From an uncultured Phocaeicola sp. (GTDB lineage: Bacteria; Bacteroidota; Bacteroidia; Bacteroidales; Bacteroidaceae), in assembly GCA_944320845.1 (NCBI GenBank), contig CALUJA010000001.1, positions 62,001 through 126,000 of the forward strand: a DNA stretch of 64,000 nt. The letters are read 5' to 3'. The translations under genes and the position numbers were made by a program. This document shows positions 39,051 through 47,325 of the stretch, one piece after another. The notes beneath the pieces are model-generated. The model saw nothing but the letters and a program-made list of their open reading frames with translations, was not told the origin of the DNA and searched no databases. Position 1 is the first letter of the stretch; the number at the start of each line of letters is the position of its first letter.

Positions 39051-41534
39051 ATGAGCCAGTTCAAGAAATTCCTTCCCGATATGGTGGCGGTCGCGTTGTT
39101 TGCGCTGATAGCCTTCGTTTATTTCCTTCCGGCCGTGAGCGAGGGGCGTATCCTTGCGCAGCATGATGCCGTTGCCGGAATCGGTTCGGGGCATGAAATG
39201 CAGGAGTATCTGGAGGAAACGGGAGAGCGTACCCGGTGGACAAATTCGATTTTCGGCGGGATGCCCACCTATCAGATGTCTCCAAGCTACGATTCCACCG
39301 ATACACTCAGTTTCGTTCAAAGCCTTTATCATCTGTTTTTGCCTACATACGTGTGGTATGTGTTCGTGATGCTTTTGGGTTTTTATATCCTGCTGCGGGC
39401 ATTCGACTTTAGGGCTTGGATGGCGATGCTCGGTGCAATAATGTGGGCTTTCTCCTCTTATTTTTTCATTATCATAGCAGCCGGGCATATTTGGAAGCTC
39501 GTCGCGCTGGCATATATACCGCCCACTATCGCCGGTATGGTATGGGCTTACCGGGGCAAGTTCCTGTGGGGAGGTGTGGTTACCGCCTTGTTTGTTGCGC
39601 TGCAGATACGGGCAAACCATCCGCAGATGAGTTATTATTTCTTGTTTGTCATGCTGTTTATGGCGGTGGCCTATGGGGTGTCGGCCTGGCGTGAAAGGCA
39701 GATGGGAAGATTCCTCAAGGCAAGCGGCGTGTTGGTGGTGGCCGGACTGGTGGGAGTCTGCATCAATCTCTCGAATCTGTACCATACATACGAATACAGC
39801 AAGGAGACCATGCGCGGAAAAAGCGAGTTGGTAAAGGAGGATACAGCCGACCAGACGGACAGCGGACTGGAGCGGAGCTATATTACGCAGTGGAGCTACG
39901 GCATCGGGGAAACGTTTTCGCTGCTGGTTCCTAATGTAAAGGGCGGGGCTTCCGTTCCCTTGTCGCAGAATGAACGGGCAATGGAGAAGGCTGATCCGGC
40001 CTACATGGGACTGTATAGCCAGCTGGGGCAATATTGGGGCGAGCAGCCCGGTACATCCGGGCCGGTCTATGTCGGCGCTTTCGTGATGTTTCTGTTTATA
40101 TTGGGACTGTTTGTGGTGAAGGGCCCGATGAAATGGGCTTTGGCCGGAGGCACGGTCTTTTCCATCCTCTTGTCGTGGGGACATAACTTCATGGCCCTGA
40201 CGGATTTTTTCATTGATTATGTGCCGATGTACAGCAAGTTCCGTGCGGTTTCCTCTATTCTTGTCATCGCCGAGTTTACAATACCGCTGCTGGCGGTTAT
40301 GGCTCTTCGGGAGATTGTCGGCAGGCCGCAGCTGTTTCATGAGCGTCCGAAAGCGTTTTACGGCAGCTTCATCCTGACCGGAGGCATCGCTCTGCTCTTC
40401 GCGCTTGCTCCTTCGTTCTTTTTCCCCTCGTATGTCTCGACGATGGAGATGAACGCCCTGAAGCAGATTCCTGCCGAACAGCTGGCGCCGCTCCTGGCAA
40501 ATCTGGAAGAGATACGCCGCTCCATCTTTACCGCCGATGCGTGGAGAAGCTTTGCAATTGTCGTGGCCGGGTTTGCCCTTGTGTGGGCCTACTGCAGCAG
40601 GCGGATGAATGCGAAAGTGCTGACTACCGCCCTGATTCTGCTTTGTCTGGCCGATATGTGGAGCGTGAACAAACGCTATCTTTACGATGAACAGTTTGTG
40701 GCGAAAGGCACGGAAATGCAGCCTTTCATGCAGCTGTCGGCGACAGACAAGGAGATTCTGAAAGACACGACGCTGGATTACCGGGTGCTTAACCTTTCGG
40801 TAAATACGTTTAATGAGAACAATACGGCATACTGGCACAAGAGTATCGGCGGGTATCACGCCGCCAAGCTCCGCCGTTATCAGGAGATTATCGAAGAGCA
40901 TATTCAGGGAGAAATAAACGCTTTATATGCAAAGCTGCCCGAAACCGGGGACATGGGGCAGCTGGATGCCGGTCTCACCCCGGTGCTTGATATGCTCAAC
41001 ACACGTTATGTGATATTCCCCCTGCAGGGCGGCGGTACAGTCCCGCTGTTTAATCCCCATGCTTTAGGCAATGCATGGTTTGTCGATGAGGTGAGGTATG
41101 TAGACAATGCCAATGAGGAAATAGACGCGCTGCATCATGTCAGTCCGGCGCATACGGCTGTGGTGGACAAAAAGTTTGCCGGACAGGTGAAGCCGGCAGC
41201 CGGACAAGACAGTCTGAATGTCGTCACGCTGACCGACTACCGGCCGAACGCCTTGCGCTATGAAGTGGATTCCCCTAAAGGAGGGACGGTGGTGTTTGCC
41301 GAAATCTATTATCCCGGATGGCGTTCCTATATCGACGGAGAAGAAGTGGCACACGGTCGGGCCAACTACATACTGCGTGCGATGAATGTGCCGTCGGGCA
41401 AGCATACGGTGGAATTTAAGTTTGACCCGCAGTCGCTTCATGTGACAGAAGCCGTGGCCTTTGCAGCATTGGCCGTGCTGGCGTTGGGCATCCTGGCGGC
41501 GTTTATACTGCAGCTGCGCAGGATAAAATCCTGA
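39051..41534 (+). CDS. YfhO-family large membrane protein
   Basis: The start at ATG 39051 (MSQFKKFLPDMVAVALF) places the first membrane span at the N-terminus; an earlier in-frame ATG at 38955 lies in the mtnN promoter region. The 827-residue protein has about twelve hydrophobic segments, a luminal-type insert with FGGMPTYQMSP, then a C-terminal soluble domain with YYPGWRSYIDG and HTVEFKFDP before a last span. This fits the YfhO group, which is linked to glycosylation of envelope polymers in Gram-positives. The job in Bacteroides is unknown. A TATCTTTG box at 39006-39013 is a likely -7 element. Confidence 0.88.
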   Translation: MSQFKKFLPDMVAVALFALIAFVYFLPAVSEGRILAQHDAVAGIGSGHEMQEYLEETGERTRWTNSIFGGMPTYQMSPSYDSTDTLSFVQSLYHLFLPTYVWYVFVMLLGFYILLRAFDFRAWMAMLGAIMWAFSSYFFIIIAAGHIWKLVALAYIPPTIAGMVWAYRGKFLWGGVVTALFVALQIRANHPQMSYYFLFVMLFMAVAYGVSAWRERQMGRFLKASGVLVVAGLVGVCINLSNLYHTYEYSKETMRGKSELVKEDTADQTDSGLERSYITQWSYGIGETFSLLVPNVKGGASVPLSQNERAMEKADPAYMGLYSQLGQYWGEQPGTSGPVYVGAFVMFLFILGLFVVKGPMKWALAGGTVFSILLSWGHNFMALTDFFIDYVPMYSKFRAVSSILVIAEFTIPLLAVMALREIVGRPQLFHERPKAFYGSFILTGGIALLFALAPSFFFPSYVSTMEMNALKQIPAEQLAPLLANLEEIRRSIFTADAWRSFAIVVAGFALVWAYCSRRMNAKVLTTALILLCLADMWSVNKRYLYDEQFVAKGTEMQPFMQLSATDKEILKDTTLDYRVLNLSVNTFNENNTAYWHKSIGGYHAAKLRRYQEIIEEHIQGEINALYAKLPETGDMGQLDAGLTPVLDMLNTRYVIFPLQGGGTVPLFNPHALGNAWFVDEVRYVDNANEEIDALHHVSPAHTAVVDKKFAGQVKPAAGQDSLNVVTLTDYRPNALRYEVDSPKGGTVVFAEIYYPGWRSYIDGEEVAHGRANYILRAMNVPSGKHTVEFKFDPQSLHVTEAVAFAALAVLALGILAAFILQLRRIKS

Positions 41535-41585
41535 TGAAACCGCCGTTTGATACGGGCGAAGCCGCCGTTTGACGGCTATAAAAAA

Positions 41586-41629
41586 GTCCGCATACAAGGC
41601 AAAAGCCGTCTGGCTCCTTGTATGCGGAC
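41586..41629. terminator. Bidirectional terminator between the YfhO and thioredoxin genes
   Basis: GTCCGCATACAAGG (41586-41599) pairs exactly with CCTTGTATGCGGAC (41616-41629), between two convergent genes. Confidence 0.85.
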
Positions 41630-41649
41630 ATATTTCTGCATGTTCCGCT

Positions 41650-42129
41650 TTATTTGTTCCCTAAAAGAAACTCGTTGATGGCTTTTTTCAGTGCGGCCTT
41701 GGGCATGGCTCCCTGCGCTACCTGCGGCTCGCCTGTCTTGGGAATGAACAACAGGGTCGGGATGCTGCGGATGCCGAATGCGGCAGACAGTTCCGGTTCC
41801 TTGTCTGTGTCTATCTTATAGATGACTATCTGCCCGGCATATTCCTTGGCCAGCTCTTCCAAAATGGGAGCAATCATCTTGCAAGGGCCGCACCAGGTAG
41901 CATAAAAATCTACGATGGCGGGCTTGTCGCCTTCATATTTCCATTCGTTGGGATTTTTTTCATAGTTGTATACCTTCGCCAGGAAGTCGGCTTTTGAAAG
42001 GTGTATTACCGTGGTATTTTCTGTCATCTCCATATCCGTTTCGGTTTTCGTTACGTTATTGTTTGATTTTCCACTGCATGCCGTTCCGGCAGTCAGTATA
42101 GCAAAAGTGAACAATAAAAGCTTTTTCAT
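41650..42129 (-). CDS. Lipoprotein thioredoxin
   Basis: The start at ATG 42129 gives MKKLLLFTFAILTAGTAC, a lipoprotein signal with Cys18. The 159-residue protein has one thioredoxin domain with the active site FYATWCGPCKM and the cis-proline SIPT. Anchoring in the envelope suggests thiol-disulfide exchange in the periplasm rather than the cytoplasmic thioredoxin role. The partner reductase is not in the window. Confidence 0.93.
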   Translation of the reverse strand: MKKLLLFTFAILTAGTACSGKSNNNVTKTETDMEMTENTTVIHLSKADFLAKVYNYEKNPNEWKYEGDKPAIVDFYATWCGPCKMIAPILEELAKEYAGQIVIYKIDTDKEPELSAAFGIRSIPTLLFIPKTGEPQVAQGAMPKAALKKAINEFLLGNK

Positions 42130-42169
42130 ATGATTATAACAGTTGGTTTTGGAAAAAGGTTTAAAAAAA

Positions 42170-42231
42170 CACCACAAAAGATGCCGCGATATATAAGTTT
42201 GCCCTTATGAAGCTCAGCATCTTTTGTGGTG
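42170..42231 (-). terminator. Hairpin between DUF2795 and thioredoxin genes
   Basis: CACCACAAAAGATGC (42170-42184) pairs exactly with GCATCTTTTGTGGTG (42217-42231). On the minus strand the 3' arm is followed by GTTTTTTTAAA, so it should end the DUF2795 transcript. Confidence 0.8.
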
Positions 42232-42264
42232 AAATATCTGCCGGCACTAAATCCCGGTTATCGA

Positions 42265-42486
42265 TTAATATTCCTCCTCGTTGAAGAAGAAGTCTTCTTT
42301 GCTCGGATAGTCGGGCCAAATATCTTCTATGCTTTCATATATTTCGCCTTCGTCTTCCATTTCCTGAAGGTTTTCAATAACTTCCAATGGCGCGCCCGAA
42401 CGCATTGCGTAGTCAATCAGTTCATCTTTGGTTGCTGGCCAAGGAGCATCTTCCAGCTTAGAGGCCAATTCTAATGTCCAATACAT
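42265..42486 (-). CDS. DUF2795 small acidic protein
   Basis: This 73-residue protein matches DUF2795: WPATKDELIDYAMRSGAPLEVIENLQEM, with an acidic tail ending FFFNEEEY. The family is a small helical domain of unknown function, often near translation genes. It has its own promoter and terminator. Confidence 0.88.
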   Translation of the reverse strand: MYWTLELASKLEDAPWPATKDELIDYAMRSGAPLEVIENLQEMEDEGEIYESIEDIWPDYPSKEDFFFNEEEY

Positions 42487-42529
42487 AGTATGATAGTTTT
42501 AAAAGTTTCACATATCTGTTATTGAGCCA

Positions 42530-42560
42530 CAAAAGTATAACAAATTCTTTCATTCGCAAC
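42530..42560 (-). promoter_or_regulatory. Predicted promoter of the DUF2795 gene
   Basis: On the minus strand GTTG (42557-42560), 19 bases, then TACTTTTG (42530-42537). The -33 box lies in the end of the upstream adenosyltransferase gene. Confidence 0.55.
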
Positions 42561-43119
42561 TCTTATCCCAATAAATTTCATCAGTTTGTGTTAAATGGTT
42601 TAATTTTCTTGATAGGATAAACAAATAATCGGACAGTCTGTTTACAAAACGTTTGACTTTTTCATCGATTTTTTCTTCACTGGCTTCTTCCAGTTCCAAT
42701 ATTCTGCGCTCGGCCCGGCGACAGACCGTCCGGCAGATATGGCAGGCAGCCGCCGCCTGTGAGCCGCCGGGAAGAACGAATCCCGATAGTTTGGGCAGGG
42801 AAAGATTGATTTCGTCAATTTCCTTTTCCAGCACCAGTATACTTTCTTCCGGTAGGGCACTTTCCATGCGCAGCTTGGTCTTTTGGGTGTCTGTTGCAAG
42901 GTAAGAGCCGATGGAAAACAGTTTGTTTTGGATGTATGTAAGCTGTCTTCGGCTCGTTTCATCCTTGATAAGCGAAACCAGCCATCCGAGAAAGGAGTTT
43001 AGTTCGTCTACAGTTCCGTAGGCTTCCAATCGTATATCTGTTTTTGATACGCGTACTCCCCCCACCAGCGAGGTCATGCCTTTGTCTCCGGTGCGTGTAT
43101 AAATCTTGTTCATCTTCAT
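42550..43119 (-). CDS. Cob(I)alamin adenosyltransferase, PduO type
   Basis: This 189-residue protein has the family motifs [55 protein letters not shown] and [14 protein letters not shown]. It makes adenosylcobalamin from cob(I)alamin and ATP, the cofactor for methylmalonyl-CoA mutase in propionate formation in Bacteroides. The start may be ATG 43119 or ATG 43113 ([10 protein letters not shown]). It follows the methyltransferase-like gene by 12 bases. Confidence 0.95.
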   Translation of the reverse strand: MKMNKIYTRTGDKGMTSLVGGVRVSKTDIRLEAYGTVDELNSFLGWLVSLIKDETSRRQLTYIQNKLFSIGSYLATDTQKTKLRMESALPEESILVLEKEIDEINLSLPKLSGFVLPGGSQAAAACHICRTVCRRAERRILELEEASEEKIDEKVKRFVNRLSDYLFILSRKLNHLTQTDEIYWDKSCE

Positions 43120-43131
43120 GAAGTTTAAGGT

Positions 43132-43812
43132 TTAAAGGAAATTTATGATGCGATGCTCTTTTGTCCGCTCCTTATCGAAAAACACCAGTCCGACATCATA
43201 CAGGTCGAAAGTGACTCCTGTACGCTTGTCGCTGATGACTTCTTTCCACCAGCGCTTTTTTTCTTCATTTTCATAAGGCTGGCCGATGATGAAGCAGGTC
43301 TTTTTTCCTGCAAGGGGTAAGAGCAGTTCAAATATTTCTTTGTAACGAGGTGTATAGGCGATATGTACAATATCAGGCATTCTGTCTTCTTTTGCCAATA
43401 GCCGTATTTTTTCCGTGATATTTCCAAAATCGTATACGATGGAAGGTTTGGCCGAGAGAATACGCTCTACAGCGTCTTCTTTGTTCTCTGAAAAAGAGCG
43501 GACTTCCGCCTTGGAACAGGCTTCTGCCATATAGCGGGTGCTGATTCCGCTGCCTGTTCCCGCTTCGATGATTAGGGCAGGCTGCAAATAGTTAGTAAGC
43601 CGAAACAGCAGTTTGTCTACTTTCTCACGGTAATGGGGCAGATGATTGACCACTCTTCGCAAGTGGTGAAGAGGCGCGTAAGCATAGAACGGCATTTGTT
43701 CGTATATGACAAAAGTAATCAGAAAGAAGTCTGATGGCGAATGCACACCATATCCCCGCCGGTGGCGGATACGCTTGCACCAATTCCAACTCCGTAGGAA
43801 AATACCTCCCAT
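43132..43812 (-). CDS. Methyltransferase-like protein (Rossmann fold)
   Basis: This 226-residue protein has a nucleotide-binding glycine motif LIIEAGTGSGISTRYMAEAC and the expected alternating strands and helices of class I SAM methyltransferases. The usual acidic residue after the second strand is not obvious, so activity is uncertain. The N-terminus has a conserved RRGYGVHSPSDF that is common in Bacteroidetes relatives. Function is not known. A TATCTTTG box lies upstream on the minus strand near 43847-43854. Confidence 0.78.
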   Translation of the reverse strand: MGGIFLRSWNWCKRIRHRRGYGVHSPSDFFLITFVIYEQMPFYAYAPLHHLRRVVNHLPHYREKVDKLLFRLTNYLQPALIIEAGTGSGISTRYMAEACSKAEVRSFSENKEDAVERILSAKPSIVYDFGNITEKIRLLAKEDRMPDIVHIAYTPRYKEIFELLLPLAGKKTCFIIGQPYENEEKKRWWKEVISDKRTGVTFDLYDVGLVFFDKERTKEHRIINFL

Positions 43813-43888
43813 ATCGCTATGCTTTAATGTGACTACACTTTCTTTTCGGGAGCAAAGATAACAAAAAACTACATTTGTAAAGAAAAAG

Positions 43889-43955
43889 AGGCGCAGATTG
43901 CACCTCTTTTAATGGATATATACTTTACTCCATTTCATTTGTACAGTCTGCGCCT
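43889..43955 (-). terminator. Hairpin after the ferritin gene, GGCGCAGATTG type
   Basis: AGGCGCAGATTG (43889-43900) pairs with CAGTCTGCGCCT (43944-43955) with one G-U pair. On the minus strand a smaller stem, AAAAGAGG/CCTCTTTT, overlaps it and ends in a T run, so a terminator is likely. Its core resembles the GGATTACA hairpins elsewhere. Confidence 0.75.
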
Positions 43956-43975
43956 GAGATATGTTGGGTAAAAGA

Positions 43976-44461
43976 TTACTGGCGTGCCCCCAATTTGTCG
44001 TCCATATAAAGGAGGCTTGCCTGGTCATTGCACCGTTTTAATTTGTCTACGATGCCTTGAGCTGTAGCTTCTTCCTCTACCTGCTCGCGGACATATCCCC
44101 ACAAAAAGTCTTGTGAAGCCTTGTCCTTTGCTTCGGATGCAATGTTCACCAGGTTGTCTATCAGCTCTGATACGTGGCATTCATGCTTGTAAACGTGTTC
44201 GAATACTTCGAGCACACTTCCCCATCCCTGCGGTACAACATCTATTTTGTCTACTTTTGCTACACCGCCGCGCTTGGCCAAATAGTCTGCCAAGTCGTAC
44301 GCATGGGTCAGTTCCTCTTGTGACTGGAGTTTCAGCCAGTGTGCAAATCCGTCGAAGCCCTCACTCTTCAGATAGAATGACATTGAAAGATAAAGGTTGG
44401 ATGACCACATTTCTGCCGTAATCTGTTCGTTAATGGCGTTTTGTAAATTCTCTGAAATCAT
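43976..44461 (-). CDS. ftnA: Ferritin
   Basis: This 161-residue four-helix protein has the ferroxidase residues in NEQITAEMWSSNLYLS and the QSQEELTHAYDLADYL segment with the ExxH pair. It stores iron as a 24-subunit shell without heme and protects against oxidative damage. Length is typical for bacterial non-heme ferritin. It is transcribed alone, with a hairpin downstream. Confidence 0.95.
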   Translation of the reverse strand: MISENLQNAINEQITAEMWSSNLYLSMSFYLKSEGFDGFAHWLKLQSQEELTHAYDLADYLAKRGGVAKVDKIDVVPQGWGSVLEVFEHVYKHECHVSELIDNLVNIASEAKDKASQDFLWGYVREQVEEEATAQGIVDKLKRCNDQASLLYMDDKLGARQ

Positions 44462-44555
44462 AATAGTATGTTTTAATAGTTAATTGCAATTTCTTTAAAT
44501 CCCTCCGCAAAGGAGATGCCACAGGCTTTGTCGGGAGAGGAAATTTATTTTTCTG

Positions 44556-45518
44556 TCAACTTGTCATCTTTTTGCGGAAAGGTTGCAGCATCTGCTCCTT
44601 GCCCCAAAAGTATGGGGAAAGGTGAAGGCGGTCGATAAGCCATGCAATGCTGAAGCATCCTGCCAGTGTGATGAGCAGGGCGACAACAAGAAAAAGGATT
44701 CCTGACGGGTCAAACCGGAATATGCCTACCAGTGGCTTGACGGCCATCGTGAATATCGGAGAGAATACCAATAATATAAATGTGTGTGAGCCGATGTATC
44801 CGCAGATTTGTCTGGCGGTGGCAGGCAGAAAGCGAAATAGTGTCAGTGCCAAACTAACAGCAAGATAAGTCATTATTACGCCGGGAAGAGTGGTTTTGTC
44901 CAGATTCCCCGGGAAGCAGGCCAATAAGACAAAGGGAATGGCCGCCCAGAGCGAAGGGCGGAAGAAAGAGGTAAACGGCATTCGGACACGGTGCAAAAGC
45001 GCTCCCGCTGCAAAGTATAGCGCATTGGGAAAAGACACAATGCCGAGAAGCCTGGCTTCTGCGGTGTAGCACAGCGTGAGCAAAACGAGGAAAGAAAGGT
45101 TGTTGTCCCACTTTCGGGTGAGCCTGTCGACGGCATAATAGGTTATTCCGCATACGATGAGGGTATGAAGATACCAGTAAGGCCCTAATGGATGCAGGAG
45201 CAGCTTGTCGCCCCAGACCGAAAGATTCAGGACTTCCACCCGTTCGCGCACGGGCAAAACGGAGGACATCACTACATAACCGCTTTCCATCACGGCATAG
45301 GGGACAAATATCCATCCCATCGTCCGCAGAAAGGAACGCGCCGGCTTGCCCACATTCATCAGGTATCCTGAGATAATGAGAAAGGCAGGCATGTGGAATG
45401 TATAGACCAACTGCTTGGCATAAGGGTATTTGTCGCCGATGTATGCCAGATGAAAGACAATCATCAGCAGGATGAACATACATTTCAGGAAGTCTATTTC
45501 TTCGATGCGCTGCTTCAT
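44556..45518 (-). CDS. Acyltransferase 3 family membrane protein
   Basis: This 320-residue protein has about ten hydrophobic spans and the family start EEIDFLKCMFILLMIVFHLAY with the conserved His in the first span, then TFHMPAFLIISGYLM. Such enzymes transfer acetyl or related groups to surface sugars. The target is unknown. A TATCTTTG box (minus strand, 45535-45542) is a likely -7 element. Confidence 0.88.
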   Translation of the reverse strand: MKQRIEEIDFLKCMFILLMIVFHLAYIGDKYPYAKQLVYTFHMPAFLIISGYLMNVGKPARSFLRTMGWIFVPYAVMESGYVVMSSVLPVRERVEVLNLSVWGDKLLLHPLGPYWYLHTLIVCGITYYAVDRLTRKWDNNLSFLVLLTLCYTAEARLLGIVSFPNALYFAAGALLHRVRMPFTSFFRPSLWAAIPFVLLACFPGNLDKTTLPGVIMTYLAVSLALTLFRFLPATARQICGYIGSHTFILLVFSPIFTMAVKPLVGIFRFDPSGILFLVVALLITLAGCFSIAWLIDRLHLSPYFWGKEQMLQPFRKKMTS

Positions 45519-45593
45519 GAGAACTTTTTACAGGCAAAGATAATGAAAGTCTGAAAGAATATTCCTATTTTTGAGAAATTGAATAATCATATT

Positions 45594-47210
45594 ATGAAAA
45601 GATACCTGCATATATTGCTTTTGTTTTTCTGCATTTCTGCCGGGGGCATCGCCCGGGTTTTCCCGGCAGGCAATCCGGACAGCTTGTTGGACAAGGCCGA
45701 ACAGGGGCTGTATTCCAATCCTGCGCAGGCGGCATTCTTTGCGCAGCAGGTTTTCAAGCAGAGCGCGGATGTCGGCCAGAAAGTCCGTGCACTTTGTCTG
45801 TATGCCCAGGCCGAAAGGTTTCTGGGCAATTATGACGGGGGAATCCAGGCCTTGTATCATGCGGAAGAAATTATTCCCTACGGCAAAAACGGGTGGAAGA
45901 GCAGGATTTATAATCAGATGAGCGCCAGCTACTGCAGTTTGGGCGACTATACGAAGGCGATTGAACTGAGCGACAAGGCCATTGCCTTTTCGAAGGTGGA
46001 AAACGACTCGGTGATTCTGGCTCAGGCATACAATAACCGGGGAATTATCCACGTGTATATCAATGAATCGGAGCAGGCGGAACGTTTCTTTCATCTGGCC
46101 CTCGACATCAACCGCCGCCACAAGAATCTGAAAAGTATTGCGGCAAACCTGAACAATCTCTGTCTGTATCCGAACAATATCAAGCAGCAGATACGTTGGA
46201 TTAGTGAAGCGATTGTCATCAACAGGAATCTGAATGCGATTTGGTCGTTGAGCGAGAATTACAATAATCTGGGAAGGCTGTATTACTATGAGAAAAAATA
46301 TGCGCAGGCTGTCGTTGTGCTGAAAAAGGCCCATGAACTCGCCAAGAAGGTGGGAGCAAGAGGGATTATCTGCGACAACTATGAGTATTCTGCCATGGTA
46401 TATGCCGCTACGGGAGAATACAAGAAGGCTTATGAGCAGCAGGCGGCTCTTTATAACCTGAGCAAAGAGATACAGAGCGGGAGCAAACTGCGCACGGTAG
46501 AGCAAAACATTGCGGAGAAACGTTTGCTGTCGCAGCAGCAAGAGACCGAACGGAAGGAGCAGGAGTATAAAATCGAGCAGTTGCGGCGGAATATCCTGAC
46601 CATCATCATTGTTGCCTGTTCGCTGGCGGTAATCGGCCTGCTGCTTCATCAGCGCTTCAAGCGGAAGAAGAAGCTTCAGCTGATAAACACGCAGTATCGT
46701 CTGGAGCAGTCGGAGCATGAAGTGGCGAAGCTGAAGGTGCTGCGGCAGAAGATGGAACTGGAAAAGGCGCAGACCGAACTGGCAACTAACAAGCAGGAGA
46801 TAACCGACTTTGCCGTCTTCCTGCAGAGCCGGAACGAAGTGCTTGAGAAAATACGCGAGATGATTAGGGTCGGCTATAAGATGGAAGGGGCCGAACTGAT
46901 TGCCTATCTGAAGAAAATCAATGCTTTCATTGCGCAGAATCTGAACGGTGAAAAGAGCGGAAACATCACGTTGCAGCATATCGATGAAAAAAACCAGGAG
47001 TTTGTCGAGCGTCTGGTCTTGCGCCATCCCAACCTGACGCAGGGAGAGAAGCATTTGGCCACGCTCTTGCGCGTGGAGCTTTCTACCAAAGAGATTGCCA
47101 TGCTGACCGGCACCACTCCGAAAACCATCAATATGAACCGCTACCGCCTGCGCAAGTCGCTGGGGCTGTCTGCCGAAGATGATTTGGTTGCCTACATCCG
47201 GTCGATATAG
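45594..47210 (+). CDS. TPR-containing membrane regulator with LuxR-like helix-turn-helix
   Basis: The start at ATG 45594 (MKRYLHILLLFFCISAGG) gives a signal peptide; an in-frame ATG at 45579 is less likely. The 538-residue protein has several TPR repeats in the periplasmic part (about residues 40-300), one span near residues 340-360 (TIIIVACSLAVIGLLLHQ), a coiled coil rich in charged residues, and a C-terminal helix-turn-helix (LATLLRVELSTKEIAMLTGT and TINMNRYRLRKSL). This is a Bacteroidetes one-component membrane regulator. The signal and target genes are unknown. A TATTTTTG box at 45566-45573 lies just before the start. Confidence 0.85.
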   Translation: MKRYLHILLLFFCISAGGIARVFPAGNPDSLLDKAEQGLYSNPAQAAFFAQQVFKQSADVGQKVRALCLYAQAERFLGNYDGGIQALYHAEEIIPYGKNGWKSRIYNQMSASYCSLGDYTKAIELSDKAIAFSKVENDSVILAQAYNNRGIIHVYINESEQAERFFHLALDINRRHKNLKSIAANLNNLCLYPNNIKQQIRWISEAIVINRNLNAIWSLSENYNNLGRLYYYEKKYAQAVVVLKKAHELAKKVGARGIICDNYEYSAMVYAATGEYKKAYEQQAALYNLSKEIQSGSKLRTVEQNIAEKRLLSQQQETERKEQEYKIEQLRRNILTIIIVACSLAVIGLLLHQRFKRKKKLQLINTQYRLEQSEHEVAKLKVLRQKMELEKAQTELATNKQEITDFAVFLQSRNEVLEKIREMIRVGYKMEGAELIAYLKKINAFIAQNLNGEKSGNITLQHIDEKNQEFVERLVLRHPNLTQGEKHLATLLRVELSTKEIAMLTGTTPKTINMNRYRLRKSLGLSAEDDLVAYIRSI

Positions 47211-47251
47211 GTTGGCAAGAGTGGCGGCTGATGCAGATGAAAAGTTTTTTT

Positions 47252-47303
47252 ATGCCGATGAGCCCCGGTTTCCATGCTGGTGGAAACCGGGGCTCATCGG
47301 CAT
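47252..47303. terminator. Perfect 23-base hairpin between convergent genes
   Basis: The arm 47252-47274 (ATGCCGATGAGCCCC at its start) is exactly complementary to 47281-47303, with a six-base loop. It sits 41 bases after the TPR-regulator gene and 22 bases after the outer-membrane barrel gene. Confidence 0.88.
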
Positions 47304-47325
47304 GGGATGAAATGAAAGTCAGGGC

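Noticed and set aside
39027-40901. Long open frame (624 codons) on the minus strand
   Set aside because: It lies wholly opposite the YfhO-like gene, its protein is rich in His, Arg and Gln without any fold pattern, and it is explained by the base composition of the real gene.
45528-47054. Open frame of 508 codons opposite the TPR regulator gene
   Set aside because: It has no family features and uses the antisense of well-supported TPR and helix-turn-helix coding sequence.
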